The notes under the pieces: model-generated | Seen by the model: the letters and a program-made list of their open reading frames with translations, nothing else | What the model was told of the DNA's origin: nothing | The model's database searches: none | Part shown: piece by piece, positions 16,531 to 25,481 of the stretch | How positions within the stretch are numbered: position 1 is the stretch's first letter | Layout: every line of letters begins with the position of its first letter | Translations under genes and position numbers: made by a program | DNA from: Exiguobacterium sp. Helios | GTDB lineage: Bacteria; Bacillota; Bacilli; Exiguobacteriales; Exiguobacteriaceae | Assembly: GCF_014524545.1 (NCBI RefSeq) | Contig: NZ_CP053557.1 | Location: 1,017,501-1,081,500, forward strand | Length of the DNA: 64,000 nucleotides | Reading direction: 5' to 3'

Positions 16531-17796
16531 ATGGAAATCAAAAAATTAGTAGCAGGTCTTTCAGTATCTGTCATGGCAATCGGTGCTCTTGCAGCATGTG
16601 GCGGCGGAACGGATTCAGGTTCTTCTGATACAAGTTCAGAAGGCGGTAAAAAACCAACGAAAATCGTGATTTGGGAAGATACAGAAAAAGCGGAAACAAC
16701 GAAAGCCGCTGCTAAAGCATTTGAAGAAAAAGAAGGCGTCAAAGTTGAAGTCAAAGAAGTTAAAATGACGGATCAACAAAAGAAAGTCGCTCTTGATGGT
16801 CCTGCAGGAAAAGGTCCGGACATCATTCTTCTTCCACATGACCAAATCGGAACAGTCGTTGACCAAGGGTTGATTGCTGAACTCAAAGACGGTGAAAAAG
16901 CACTCGAACCTTTCATCGATACAGCGAAATCAGCTGTTACATTTGACGGTAAAGTTTACGGATATCCTAAAGCAGTCGAAACACCAATCCTTCTTTTCAA
17001 CAAAGATGAGTTAAAAGAAGCACCTGCTTCAATGGACGACTTATACAAAATCTCAACAGAACAGAAAAAAGACGGTAAATACGGTTTCCTCGCACTTTGG
17101 GATAACTTCTACTTCGCACACGGTCCAATCGGTGGATACGGCGGATATGTCTTCAAAGAAAACGGTGGAAAACTTGATCCTGCTGACATCGGTCTTAACA
17201 ACAAGGGTGCAGTTGAAGGAATGGACTACATCGGTAAATGGTACAAAGAAGGTCTCTTCCCGAAAGGTTTAATCGGCGGTGGCGGTGGTCAAGCAATGGA
17301 CCAATTGTTCGGCGACAAGAAAGCAGTCGCAGTCATGAACGGACCATGGGCAGTCGCAAGTTATAAAGAAAAAGGCATCAACTTAGGTGCTTCAGCACTT
17401 CCGAAACTTCCAAACGGGGAAGCAATCAAAACATTCGTAGGTGTTAAGACGTATGCTGTTTCAGCTTACTCTGAAAATCAAGAATGGGCAGAAAAGTTCC
17501 TTGCGTCACTGACTGGCGAAGAAAACGCGAAAGCGATGTTTGAGAAATACAATGAAATCCCACCGGTCACTTCACTTCAAGAAGATGCAACAATCAAAGA
17601 TAACGAAGTGGCAGCAGCTGTCTTCGCACAGTCTAAAGACGGTGTACCAATGCCGAACATCGCTGAGATGGGTCAAGTTTGGGAGCCGATGGCAGCAGCA
17701 CTTCAACTCGTTGCTACAAACAAACAAGACGCACAAAAATCAGCTGATGACGCTGTAAAACAAATCAAGCAACAAATCGAAGCAAACAATCAATAA
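16531..17796 (+). CDS. malE: maltose/maltodextrin ABC transporter substrate-binding lipoprotein
   Basis: 421 residues. Lipoprotein signal with lipobox LAAC (Cys23) after a short positive N terminus and hydrophobic core, so it is anchored outside the membrane. The body is a type-1 extracellular solute-binding protein: KIVIWEDTEKAE, GPDIILLPHDQIG and MNGPWAVASYKEKG are MalE-like. It delivers maltodextrins to MalF-MalG. GGGGAGGA precedes the ATG. It is the first gene of malE-malF-malG-amylase-malR. The codons are strongly biased, suggesting high expression. Confidence 0.93.
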   Translation: MEIKKLVAGLSVSVMAIGALAACGGGTDSGSSDTSSEGGKKPTKIVIWEDTEKAETTKAAAKAFEEKEGVKVEVKEVKMTDQQKKVALDGPAGKGPDIILLPHDQIGTVVDQGLIAELKDGEKALEPFIDTAKSAVTFDGKVYGYPKAVETPILLFNKDELKEAPASMDDLYKISTEQKKDGKYGFLALWDNFYFAHGPIGGYGGYVFKENGGKLDPADIGLNNKGAVEGMDYIGKWYKEGLFPKGLIGGGGGQAMDQLFGDKKAVAVMNGPWAVASYKEKGINLGASALPKLPNGEAIKTFVGVKTYAVSAYSENQEWAEKFLASLTGEENAKAMFEKYNEIPPVTSLQEDATIKDNEVAAAVFAQSKDGVPMPNIAEMGQVWEPMAAALQLVATNKQDAQKSADDAVKQIKQQIEANNQ

Positions 17797-17911
17797 TCAA
17801 CTGAATCACTGACACAGAATTAAAGAAAGGGGGATCTTGGATTCCCCCTTATCTTTATGGTTGGAAGAGAAGCCTGAGGTCAGACATGACCTTTGGAAAG
17901 GAGAACAGACG

Positions 17912-19264
17912 ATGGCGGCCATTGCGACACCACAACCGACGAAAACACCAAAGCCAAAAACGAATCACCGGACGATTGCAGCAGCGATATCGATCGTTCC
18001 AGGGATGGGGCAACTGTACAATAAACAATTTTTAAAAGGTGCGACATTCTTTATCGTCGTTCTGTCATATTTTTTAGTAAATTTCGAGCTGTTTTTTAAA
18101 GGTGCCGGGAACGGTCCCGGAGATCGTGGAGCGATCTGGGGATTGATTACACTCGGTGAGGTACCAGGCGTAAGGGGGGATCACTCGATCTTCTTGATGG
18201 TCGAGGGAATCATTGCATTGATTCTGCTTGTGTTTGGTATCGCCATTTACGTCTGGAACTTTATCGATGCGTATCGAATCGGTAAACTTCGTGATTTGGA
18301 ATTAGAAGTACCTTCTTTGAAAATGCAGCTGCGGAACTTCCGGGACAATGGATTCCCGTACGCGATGCTGATTCCATCGTTGGTTCTCCTCGTCTTCACG
18401 GTCGTCTTACCGTTGATTTTCACATTTTTGATTGCCTTTACGAACTATAAGTTCAACAACTCACCGCCTGCAAAGCTTGTCGACTGGATCGGGATTCAAA
18501 ACTTCCTGAACATCTTTACGGTCGATATCTTCCGTGACACGTTCGTCAGTGTCTTGGGATGGACGCTCGTCTGGACAGTTGCTTCGACAACCGGTGTCAT
18601 TGCGATTGGAATTGGTCTTGCGGTCTTGTTAAATCAAAAAGGATTAAAAGGAAAACGTTTCTTCCGTTCGATTTTAATCCTGTCATGGGCTGTACCGGCA
18701 TTCATCACGATTTTGATTTTCCGTTCGATGTTCAATGAGACGTTTGGTGTCTTTAATACGACATTGCTTCCTGCCATCGGCCTTGACAGCGGTGTCGAGT
18801 GGATGACGGATCCGACATATACCAAGCTTGCTTTGATCGGAATTCAGTGGTGGCTCGGTTTCCCGTACATCATGACATTGACGACAGGGATTCTGCAGTC
18901 GATTCCAGAAGATTTGTATGAAGCAGCAACGATTGACGGTGCGACTTCAGGTGAAAAATTCCGCCTGATCACACTACCGATGATCCTGTTTGCAACAGCA
19001 CCAATCTTGATCACGCAATATACGTTTAACTTCAACAACTTCAATATCATCTATCTCTTTAACAACGGGGGACCGGCTGTTCCGGGTCAATCGGCCGGCG
19101 GAACGGATATCCTGATCTCCTGGATTTACAAACTCTCGCTTGGTTCGAATCCGCAATACGGATTTGCCGCAGCGATTACACTTGTGCTGTCGTTCTTCAT
19201 CATGACGATTGCCGTCATTCAGTTTAAACGTTCAAAATCATTCAAAGATGAGGATATGATCTAA
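17912..19264 (+). CDS. malF: maltodextrin ABC transporter permease MalF with N-terminal extension
   Basis: 450 residues from ATG 17912, which has AAAGGAGAACAGAC upstream; an open frame from 17837 lacks such a site. The C-terminal ~280 residues are the binding-protein-dependent permease domain with the EAA loop (YEAATIDGATSGEKFRLITLP). The first ~150 residues form an extra two-helix unit with PGMGQLYNKQFLKG and WNFIDAYRIGK, resembling a TM2-type domain. It pairs with MalG to import maltodextrin. The start of the next gene overlaps the stop by 1 bp. Confidence 0.92.
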   Translation: MAAIATPQPTKTPKPKTNHRTIAAAISIVPGMGQLYNKQFLKGATFFIVVLSYFLVNFELFFKGAGNGPGDRGAIWGLITLGEVPGVRGDHSIFLMVEGIIALILLVFGIAIYVWNFIDAYRIGKLRDLELEVPSLKMQLRNFRDNGFPYAMLIPSLVLLVFTVVLPLIFTFLIAFTNYKFNNSPPAKLVDWIGIQNFLNIFTVDIFRDTFVSVLGWTLVWTVASTTGVIAIGIGLAVLLNQKGLKGKRFFRSILILSWAVPAFITILIFRSMFNETFGVFNTTLLPAIGLDSGVEWMTDPTYTKLALIGIQWWLGFPYIMTLTTGILQSIPEDLYEAATIDGATSGEKFRLITLPMILFATAPILITQYTFNFNNFNIIYLFNNGGPAVPGQSAGGTDILISWIYKLSLGSNPQYGFAAAITLVLSFFIMTIAVIQFKRSKSFKDEDMI

Positions 19265-20097
19265 TGAGAAAACAAAACCGAATCAACATGGCGTTGTCAT
19301 ACCTCATTTTGACGATCGCCTCAATAATTATCGTGTATCCACTCTTATGGGTTGTCGGCACATCGCTCAACCCGGGGAAAAGCATCACCTCGGACATCTT
19401 CCCAAGCAATCCGACATTAATCCATTACTTTGATTTATTTGATGCGACACAAACGGATTACGGGATGTGGTATTTGAACACCATCAAAATCGCTGTCATT
19501 ACGATGGTTGTCTCAGTGGCCTTGATTACGTTGACGGGTTACATTTTTTCACGGTACCGGTTCGTCGGCCGTAAAAATTCACTGATTTTGTTCCTCGTGC
19601 TGCAGATGGTGCCGCAATTCGTTGCCATTATCGCGATTTACGTCCTGTTGAACATGTTGCAATTGTTTGATACGCACTTGGCATTGATTCTTCTGTATGC
19701 AGGGGGAGCGATTCCAATGAACACGTATCTTGCAAAAGGATATTTTGATACAATACCAAAAGAACTGGATGAAGCAGCGCGGATGGATGGAGCAGGACAT
19801 CTACGGATTTTCTGGCAAATCATTCTTCCACTTGCAAAACCAATGGTTGCTGTTATTGCGTTGTTCAACTTCATGGCACCGTTCAACGATTTCATCCTGG
19901 CGTCACTTGTTCTCCGTTCGCCGGAAAAACAAACGTTAGCTGTTGGACTGTACAACATGGTTTCAGAGCAATTCGACAACAACTTCACATTGTTTGCGGC
20001 AGGTGCTGTATTATCAGCAGTACCAATCGTTCTTCTGTTCTTCGCTTTCCAGCGTTTCTTCGTGTCTGGATTGACGGCAGGTGGAACGAAAGGTTAA
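19264..20097 (+). CDS. malG: maltodextrin ABC transporter permease MalG
   Basis: 277 residues, six membrane helices. The EAA motif is DEAARMDGAGHLRIFWQIILP and the C terminus is FVSGLTAGGTKG, typical of MalG. The ATG overlaps the malF stop (TAATG), implying coupled translation. No ATPase gene follows, so energy must come from an MsmX/MalK-type ATPase encoded elsewhere, as is usual in Bacillales. Confidence 0.93.
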   Translation: MRKQNRINMALSYLILTIASIIIVYPLLWVVGTSLNPGKSITSDIFPSNPTLIHYFDLFDATQTDYGMWYLNTIKIAVITMVVSVALITLTGYIFSRYRFVGRKNSLILFLVLQMVPQFVAIIAIYVLLNMLQLFDTHLALILLYAGGAIPMNTYLAKGYFDTIPKELDEAARMDGAGHLRIFWQIILPLAKPMVAVIALFNFMAPFNDFILASLVLRSPEKQTLAVGLYNMVSEQFDNNFTLFAAGAVLSAVPIVLLFFAFQRFFVSGLTAGGTKG

Positions 20098-20120
20098 TCA
20101 ATCAAGGGGGAATCAGCGGC

Positions 20121-21650
20121 ATGAGACGAGGCGTGATGCTTCTCCTCTTGCCGCTTCTCTTGTCTATCGGAATATTTCCACAGACAAGCGAAGCTGCAGG
20201 ATGGGAAAAAGAACGAATGTATTTCATTATGGTCGACCGGTTTGAGAACGGTGACAAAAGCAATGATTTAGAGGCCGATCCAAACGATCCGAAAGCTTTT
20301 CAGGGCGGTGACCTGGCAGGTGTCACGAAACGTTTGGATTACATCAAGGATGAAGGATTCACATCGATTTGGCTGACACCAATCTTTAAGAACCGACCAA
20401 ATGGTTATCATGGGTATTGGACGGACGATTATTACGAAATCGATCCGCACTTCGGAACAAAAGAAGAATTTAAAGCACTGGTCAAAGAAGCACATAAACG
20501 TGATCTTAAAGTCGTGCTCGATTTAGTCGTCAACCATTTAGGTCCGAACCATCCGCTCGTAAAAGAAAAACCGGACTGGTTCCATGAAGAACAGACGATC
20601 ATGAACTGGAACAATCAAGCGGAAGTCGAGAACAATTGGCTGTTTGATTTACCGGACTTTAATACAGAAAATAAAGAAGTCGTGAAGTACTTGATTAATG
20701 TCGCGAACTACTGGGTGGATGAGACCGGAATCGACGGTTACCGACTCGATACAGTTCGTCATGTGCCATCGGATTTTTGGAAAACCTTCATCCCGGCCGT
20801 CAAAAAAGAACATCCGGATCTCTTTTTACTCGGAGAAGTATTTGACGGCGATCCGCGTAAGATTGCGACCTATTCTAAATTAGGATTTGATTCCGTGACG
20901 AACTTCCCGTTTTACTACGGGATCAAGGATCAGTTCGCCCGCAAAAATGGTTCAGCGGAAGAACTCGATTCAGTTTATAATCGAGATACTACGTTTAATC
21001 CGAAAGCGATGTCATTAGCGAACTTTATTGATAATCATGATTTAAAACGCTTCATTACGGAAGCCAAGATTGGCGGAGCCGCTGATGAGGAACGGCAACT
21101 GCGTATAGCGTTGTTCGCCTTGTATGCAGCACCCGGTATGCCGATCGTCTATCAAGGGACAGAGATCGCGATGCCTGGTGGAGAAGATCCGGGAAATCGA
21201 ATGATGATGGAATTCGATAAAAACGATAAGATGCAGGAATATGTACAGACGTTAAATAAGATGCGTAATAACTATCCGGCTTTCGAAACAGGGAAACAAC
21301 GGCTGGTGGCTAAAACCGATCATATGGCCGTCTTCGAACGAAAAACTAAAGATCAGTCTGTCTTATATGCCATCAATTTAGGGGAAAAGAAAACGACGTT
21401 GCGTGTGAAAGCAGCAGAAATCGGTGACGATCAACGCCTTCGGGGATTATTGTTCTCTGACGTGGTACGTCAAGACGGAGATGCCTATGAAGTGACGCTC
21501 GATGCAGGCAGCGCGAACGGCTATGTCGTGGAACGTTCACAGGTCAACTGGGTCTCGCTCGTTGCGATTGGATCAATCGCTCCAATCCTTGCCTTAATCA
21601 TTTTATTCGTCCATCGACGACGGATCAATCGGACAAAGGAAACACACTAA
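20121..21650 (+). CDS. secreted, C-terminally membrane-anchored alpha-amylase (GH13)
   Basis: 509 residues. Sec signal peptide (MRRGVMLLLLPLLLS...SEA, cleavage near residue 26), then the GH13 barrel from MYFIMVDRFENGD. Catalytic Asp210 in GYRLD, acid Glu239 in LLGE, third Asp307 in DNHD. After the beta-sandwich domain there is one transmembrane helix (about residues 480-500) followed by the positive tail HRRRINRTKETH. The enzyme should therefore sit outside the cell, tethered to the membrane beside MalE, releasing maltodextrins for uptake. GGGGGAATC precedes the ATG; it lies 23 bp after malG in the same operon. Confidence 0.9.
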   Translation: MRRGVMLLLLPLLLSIGIFPQTSEAAGWEKERMYFIMVDRFENGDKSNDLEADPNDPKAFQGGDLAGVTKRLDYIKDEGFTSIWLTPIFKNRPNGYHGYWTDDYYEIDPHFGTKEEFKALVKEAHKRDLKVVLDLVVNHLGPNHPLVKEKPDWFHEEQTIMNWNNQAEVENNWLFDLPDFNTENKEVVKYLINVANYWVDETGIDGYRLDTVRHVPSDFWKTFIPAVKKEHPDLFLLGEVFDGDPRKIATYSKLGFDSVTNFPFYYGIKDQFARKNGSAEELDSVYNRDTTFNPKAMSLANFIDNHDLKRFITEAKIGGAADEERQLRIALFALYAAPGMPIVYQGTEIAMPGGEDPGNRMMMEFDKNDKMQEYVQTLNKMRNNYPAFETGKQRLVAKTDHMAVFERKTKDQSVLYAINLGEKKTTLRVKAAEIGDDQRLRGLLFSDVVRQDGDAYEVTLDAGSANGYVVERSQVNWVSLVAIGSIAPILALIILFVHRRRINRTKETH

Positions 21651-21684
21651 AATACATTTGTAGGGAAATGATGAGGTGAAAGGG

Positions 21685-22713
21685 ATGCAAGTAACAATCA
21701 AGGATGTCGCAAGAGAAGCGAACGTTGCACCATCAACGGTCTCGCGTGTAATTGCCAACAGTCCGCGCATCAGTCAAAAAACAAAAGAACGTGTCCGCCA
21801 GGCAATGGAAGAGTTAGGCTACTATCCGAACGTCCATGCCCGGAGTCTTGCCAATCGAACGACTCAAGCGATCGGTCTTGTCATGCCGAGTGCGGCAACG
21901 AAAACACTGCAAAATCCATTTTTCTCGGAAGTTATTCGCGGCATTAGTACGAAAGCACATCAAAACGGTTATTCCTTATATATGACGACGGGGGTTTCGG
22001 AAGAAGAAGTTTACGAAGGCGTTGTCTCGATGGTTCAGGGTCGTCGAGTGGATGGCGTCATTGTCTTGTATTCCCGAACAGATGACAAGGTCGTTCAATT
22101 TTTACAAGATTCGAAGTTTCCGTTCGTCGTTGTCGGGAAACCATTTAGTGATTCCTCACATGTCACGTACGTTGATACGGACAACTATCTTGCAGGACGA
22201 GAAGTCACGAAGTATTTACATCAACTCGGACACGAATGCATCGCGTTTGTCGGAGGATCGCAGGATTTAGCGGTCACGCAAGAACGGGTCGGTGGGTATA
22301 AGACAGCTTTAATGGAAGAGGGACTACCTATCCATGAATCTTATATCGTCAGTGCACCATTCATGACGACCGGAGGAGCGGACGCCGTCAAACGGTTGAT
22401 GTCGCTGGAACACCCACCGACGGCTGTCGTCGTCAGTGATGACATGATGGCGCTTGGTGTCATGAGTACGCTGAATGAGATGGAAATCAGTGTGCCTGAT
22501 CAAATGGCCGTCGTCAGTTTCAACAATTTATTCATCGCGGAGTTTTCCAGTCCGCCGTTAACGTCGGTTGAAATCAACATCTTCGGTTTAGGATTTGAAG
22601 CAACGAACTGTCTGATTGAACAAATGAACGAAGAGGCGACACCCTATGGCAAACGTGTCATTGTTCCTCATTATTTAGTTGTGCGTCAATCTTGTGGCGG
22701 CACGGTAAAATAA
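21685..22713 (+). CDS. malR: LacI-family transcriptional regulator of the maltodextrin genes
   Basis: 342 residues. N-terminal helix-turn-helix VTIKDVAREANVAPSTVSRVI, hinge ARSLANRTTQAIG, then a periplasmic-binding-type effector domain. Like MalR/CcpA relatives it should bind 14-bp palindromes with central CG, several of which lie upstream of the neopullulanase, malE and mapA genes. The ATG at 21685 has GAGGTG 6 bp upstream; the GTG at 21676 is part of that site. It is the last gene of the malE operon, so it is autoregulated if it controls the malE promoter. The effector (maltose or a phosphate) is not determinable. Confidence 0.88.
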   Translation: MQVTIKDVAREANVAPSTVSRVIANSPRISQKTKERVRQAMEELGYYPNVHARSLANRTTQAIGLVMPSAATKTLQNPFFSEVIRGISTKAHQNGYSLYMTTGVSEEEVYEGVVSMVQGRRVDGVIVLYSRTDDKVVQFLQDSKFPFVVVGKPFSDSSHVTYVDTDNYLAGREVTKYLHQLGHECIAFVGGSQDLAVTQERVGGYKTALMEEGLPIHESYIVSAPFMTTGGADAVKRLMSLEHPPTAVVVSDDMMALGVMSTLNEMEISVPDQMAVVSFNNLFIAEFSSPPLTSVEINIFGLGFEATNCLIEQMNEEATPYGKRVIVPHYLVVRQSCGGTVK

Positions 22714-22728
22714 TTGAATACCATCCTG

Positions 22729-22768
22729 AAACACCACTTTTCCGTTCAGGAAAAGTGGTGTTTTCTTT
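22729..22768 (+). terminator. intrinsic terminator after malR
   Basis: A 15-bp stem AAACACCACTTTTCC / GGAAAAGTGGTGTTT, loop GTTCA, then TTTTC. Confidence 0.88.
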
Positions 22769-22841
22769 TGAAGAAAAAAGAACCGTAAACCAATCAGGAA
22801 CACGAAATGACCGTGCGAATCGAAAAAGATTTTTATTTTCG

Positions 22842-22909
22842 TGCAAACGATTGCATTAACGATGATTATGTGTAGAATAAAGAATGTAGAGAAAATAAAA
22901 ACGCTTACA
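22842..22909 (+). promoter_or_regulatory. mapA promoter with LacI and cre-like operators
   Basis: -35 TTGCAT (22851-22856), 16-bp spacer, -10 TAGAAT (22873-22878). The perfect-arm operator TGCAAACGATTGCA (22842-22855) overlaps the -35 and a second site (TAAAAACGCTTACA, 22896-22909) lies downstream of the start. Confidence 0.6.
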
Positions 22910-22959
22910 AAAAAGGTGCTTGAGCATCTATGTGATTAATAATAAAGGAGCGACTTATA

Positions 22960-25260
22960 ATGAAACGATTGTTTGATATTAATGAGTGGAAAATTACGGA
23001 GCAGGGTTTTCATCCGGAGGATAACCGCCTTGCTGAATCGATGACGGCGATTGGGAACGGCCATATGGGAATGCGCGGAAACTTTGAAGAAGATTACTCG
23101 GGAGACACGCATCAAGGGATGTACGTCGCCGGTGTCTACTACCCAGATAAAACACGGGTCGGCTGGTGGAAAAACGGGTATCCGGAATATTTCGCAAAAG
23201 TTTTGAATGCGGTGAACATCATGGGACTTCGTGTTTCGATCAATGGAAAAAATGTCGATCTGAACGAGTGGGAAGTTGTCGACTTCAAACGGGAACTCGA
23301 TATGCAGCATGGAGTTCTGACACGGACGATGCTGATCAGAAATGGTGTGGAGGAAACAAAAATTGAATCAAAACGTTTCTTCTCGATCGTCGATAAAGAA
23401 CTGGCTGCACTTCGATATACAGTCACACCCGTCAACTTTGATGCGGAAGTGGTCATCGAATCATACCTGGACGCTGACGTCGAAAACGAAGACTCCAACT
23501 ATGATGAGAAATTCTGGCTTCCTGTAGAGCACGGAGCGGAAGAACGATTTGCCTATGTTACTTCTAAAACGAAGAAACTGGATTGGCACGTCACAGCGGC
23601 CATGATTACCGATGTCGAGGGTGCGAGATGTGAAGTGCTTGAAAGTACATTACAGTATGTCGCGAATCGTTTCACGAAACAGGTACCGGCAGGCGAAGCG
23701 GTGACAACTGAAAAATTAGTAGCACTCGTGACGAATCGTGATTATGAAATTGAAGACTTATTGGCGCAGGCGATGAAACGTGTCAACGACGCGTTTGATA
23801 CCGGATTTGATGGAGTGCTTGCAGCGCATGAAGCGGCCTGGTTGAAGCACTGGGAAGAAGCGGATGTGAAGATCGAAGGCGATGTTGAAGCGCAACAGGG
23901 GATTCGTTTTAACATCTTCCATATGTTCCAAACATATACAGGCGAAGATTCCCGCCTGAACATTGGACCAAAAGGATTTACCGGGGAAAAATACGGTGGC
24001 GCGACCTATTGGGACACAGAAGCATACTGCCTGAACTTCTATCTTGCGACATCGAAGCCTGACGTGGCTTGGAACTTATTGAAGTATCGTCATAACCAAT
24101 TGCCGCAAGCGAAAGAAAATGCGGATAAGAATGTTGGCATGAAGGGTGCGTTATACCCGATGGTGACAATGAACGGGGAAGAGTGCCACAATGAGTGGGA
24201 AATCACGCATGAAGAAATCCACCGGAATGGTGCGATTGCCCATGCAATCTATAACTATACGAACTACACAGGAGATACGTCCTACCTCGGGCAATACGGA
24301 TTTGAAGTACTTGTTGAAATCGCACGTTATTGGGCGAGTCGCGTCAATTATGTCCCGCATAAAGATGTCTATATGATTCTTGGTGTCACAGGACCGAATG
24401 AGTACGAAAATAACGTCAATAACAACTGGTATACGAACTTGATGGCTGCTTGGTGTCTTGAGTACGCTCAGACGGTCTACCGTCATCTTGAGCAAGAGGA
24501 ACCGGCACGTCTGGAAGAATTGATTCATCAATTGGCTATTACGGATGAAGAATTAGCTCACTGGGCCGATATTGATCAGAAAATGTATTATCCGAAAGAC
24601 GATTCCGTTCCGGATGTTTTCATGCAGCAAGACGGTTTTATGGATAAAGAACAGATTATGGTCGCGGATCTTGATCCAAAACATCTTCCTTTAAATCAAA
24701 ATTGGTCATGGGACCGTGTCTTGCGTTCTGTCTTCATCAAACAGGCCGATGTCCTGCAAGGACTCTATTTCCTGACAGATCGTTTCTCAATCGAAGAGAA
24801 GAAGAAAAACTTTGATTTTTATGAACCGCGGACGGTTCATGAGTCATCCCTTTCACCGTGTATCTATTCCATCATCGCGGCAGAAGTCGGTTATGAAGAA
24901 AAAGCCATGGAACTTTATCAGCGTTCCGCACGGCTTGACCTTGATAATTATAACAATGATACAGAAGATGGTCTCCATATCACATCGATGGTCGGATCGT
25001 GGATGTCGATCGTTCACGGGTTTGCCGGACTTCGTGTCGAGCAGGGAACGCTGTCCTTCAAACCGATGTTGCCGAAGGGCTGGACCAGTTATTCGTTCCG
25101 GATGCAATGGCGCGGACATCATATCTTGGTTCAGGTCAAACAGACAGAAGTGTGTATCGAACAAAATGTGGGTGGAGCATTCACGTTACAGCTTCATGGC
25201 GAAACAGTTGAAGTCCCGGCAGAAGGTGCGGTTACAATCCCGGCTTCCATGACCGTCTGA
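22960..25260 (+). CDS. mapA: maltose phosphorylase (GH65)
   Basis: 766 residues, full length for GH65. Domains in order: N-terminal beta-sandwich, linker, (alpha/alpha)6 barrel with KYGGATYWDTEAY and the acid catalyst Glu481 in TGPNEYENN, then the C-terminal sandwich. HESSLSP (phosphate-binding region) and EDGLHITSM are as in maltose phosphorylases rather than trehalose or kojibiose enzymes, though this specificity is inferred. It splits maltose with phosphate to glucose and beta-glucose 1-phosphate. AAAGGAGCG precedes the ATG. It has its own promoter and operators. No beta-phosphoglucomutase gene is adjacent. Confidence 0.9.
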   Translation: MKRLFDINEWKITEQGFHPEDNRLAESMTAIGNGHMGMRGNFEEDYSGDTHQGMYVAGVYYPDKTRVGWWKNGYPEYFAKVLNAVNIMGLRVSINGKNVDLNEWEVVDFKRELDMQHGVLTRTMLIRNGVEETKIESKRFFSIVDKELAALRYTVTPVNFDAEVVIESYLDADVENEDSNYDEKFWLPVEHGAEERFAYVTSKTKKLDWHVTAAMITDVEGARCEVLESTLQYVANRFTKQVPAGEAVTTEKLVALVTNRDYEIEDLLAQAMKRVNDAFDTGFDGVLAAHEAAWLKHWEEADVKIEGDVEAQQGIRFNIFHMFQTYTGEDSRLNIGPKGFTGEKYGGATYWDTEAYCLNFYLATSKPDVAWNLLKYRHNQLPQAKENADKNVGMKGALYPMVTMNGEECHNEWEITHEEIHRNGAIAHAIYNYTNYTGDTSYLGQYGFEVLVEIARYWASRVNYVPHKDVYMILGVTGPNEYENNVNNNWYTNLMAAWCLEYAQTVYRHLEQEEPARLEELIHQLAITDEELAHWADIDQKMYYPKDDSVPDVFMQQDGFMDKEQIMVADLDPKHLPLNQNWSWDRVLRSVFIKQADVLQGLYFLTDRFSIEEKKKNFDFYEPRTVHESSLSPCIYSIIAAEVGYEEKAMELYQRSARLDLDNYNNDTEDGLHITSMVGSWMSIVHGFAGLRVEQGTLSFKPMLPKGWTSYSFRMQWRGHHILVQVKQTEVCIEQNVGGAFTLQLHGETVEVPAEGAVTIPASMTV

Positions 25261-25303
25261 TAAAATCGAGAAAAGACAAAACCGTAAGTTTTATATGAAT
25301 CAG

Positions 25304-25334
25304 GGTGGCAGATTTCATATCTGCCGCCTTTTTT
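25304..25334 (+). terminator. intrinsic terminator after mapA
   Basis: GGTGGCAGAT / ATCTGCCGCC stem (one G-U), loop TTCAT, then TTTTTT. Confidence 0.88.
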
Positions 25335-25367
25335 CATTTGAAGAAGAAAGTGTTCAACTTCTGAAAA

Positions 25368-25397
25368 TGAGAGCGTTATCAAAAAAAGAAATATAAT
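25368..25397 (+). promoter_or_regulatory. yitT promoter -10 with cre-like site
   Basis: -10 TATAAT at 25392-25397. In the -35 region lies TGAGAGCGTTATCA (25368-25381), 13 of 14 matches to the cre consensus. This suggests CcpA control. Confidence 0.4.
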
Positions 25398-25481
25398 TCT
25401 TTCTTCATCTTGACTATCCGGACACAATTGTTATGTGCTAAAGTGTTCCAAGATAGTTTACGAATGAGAGGAGAACAAGGT

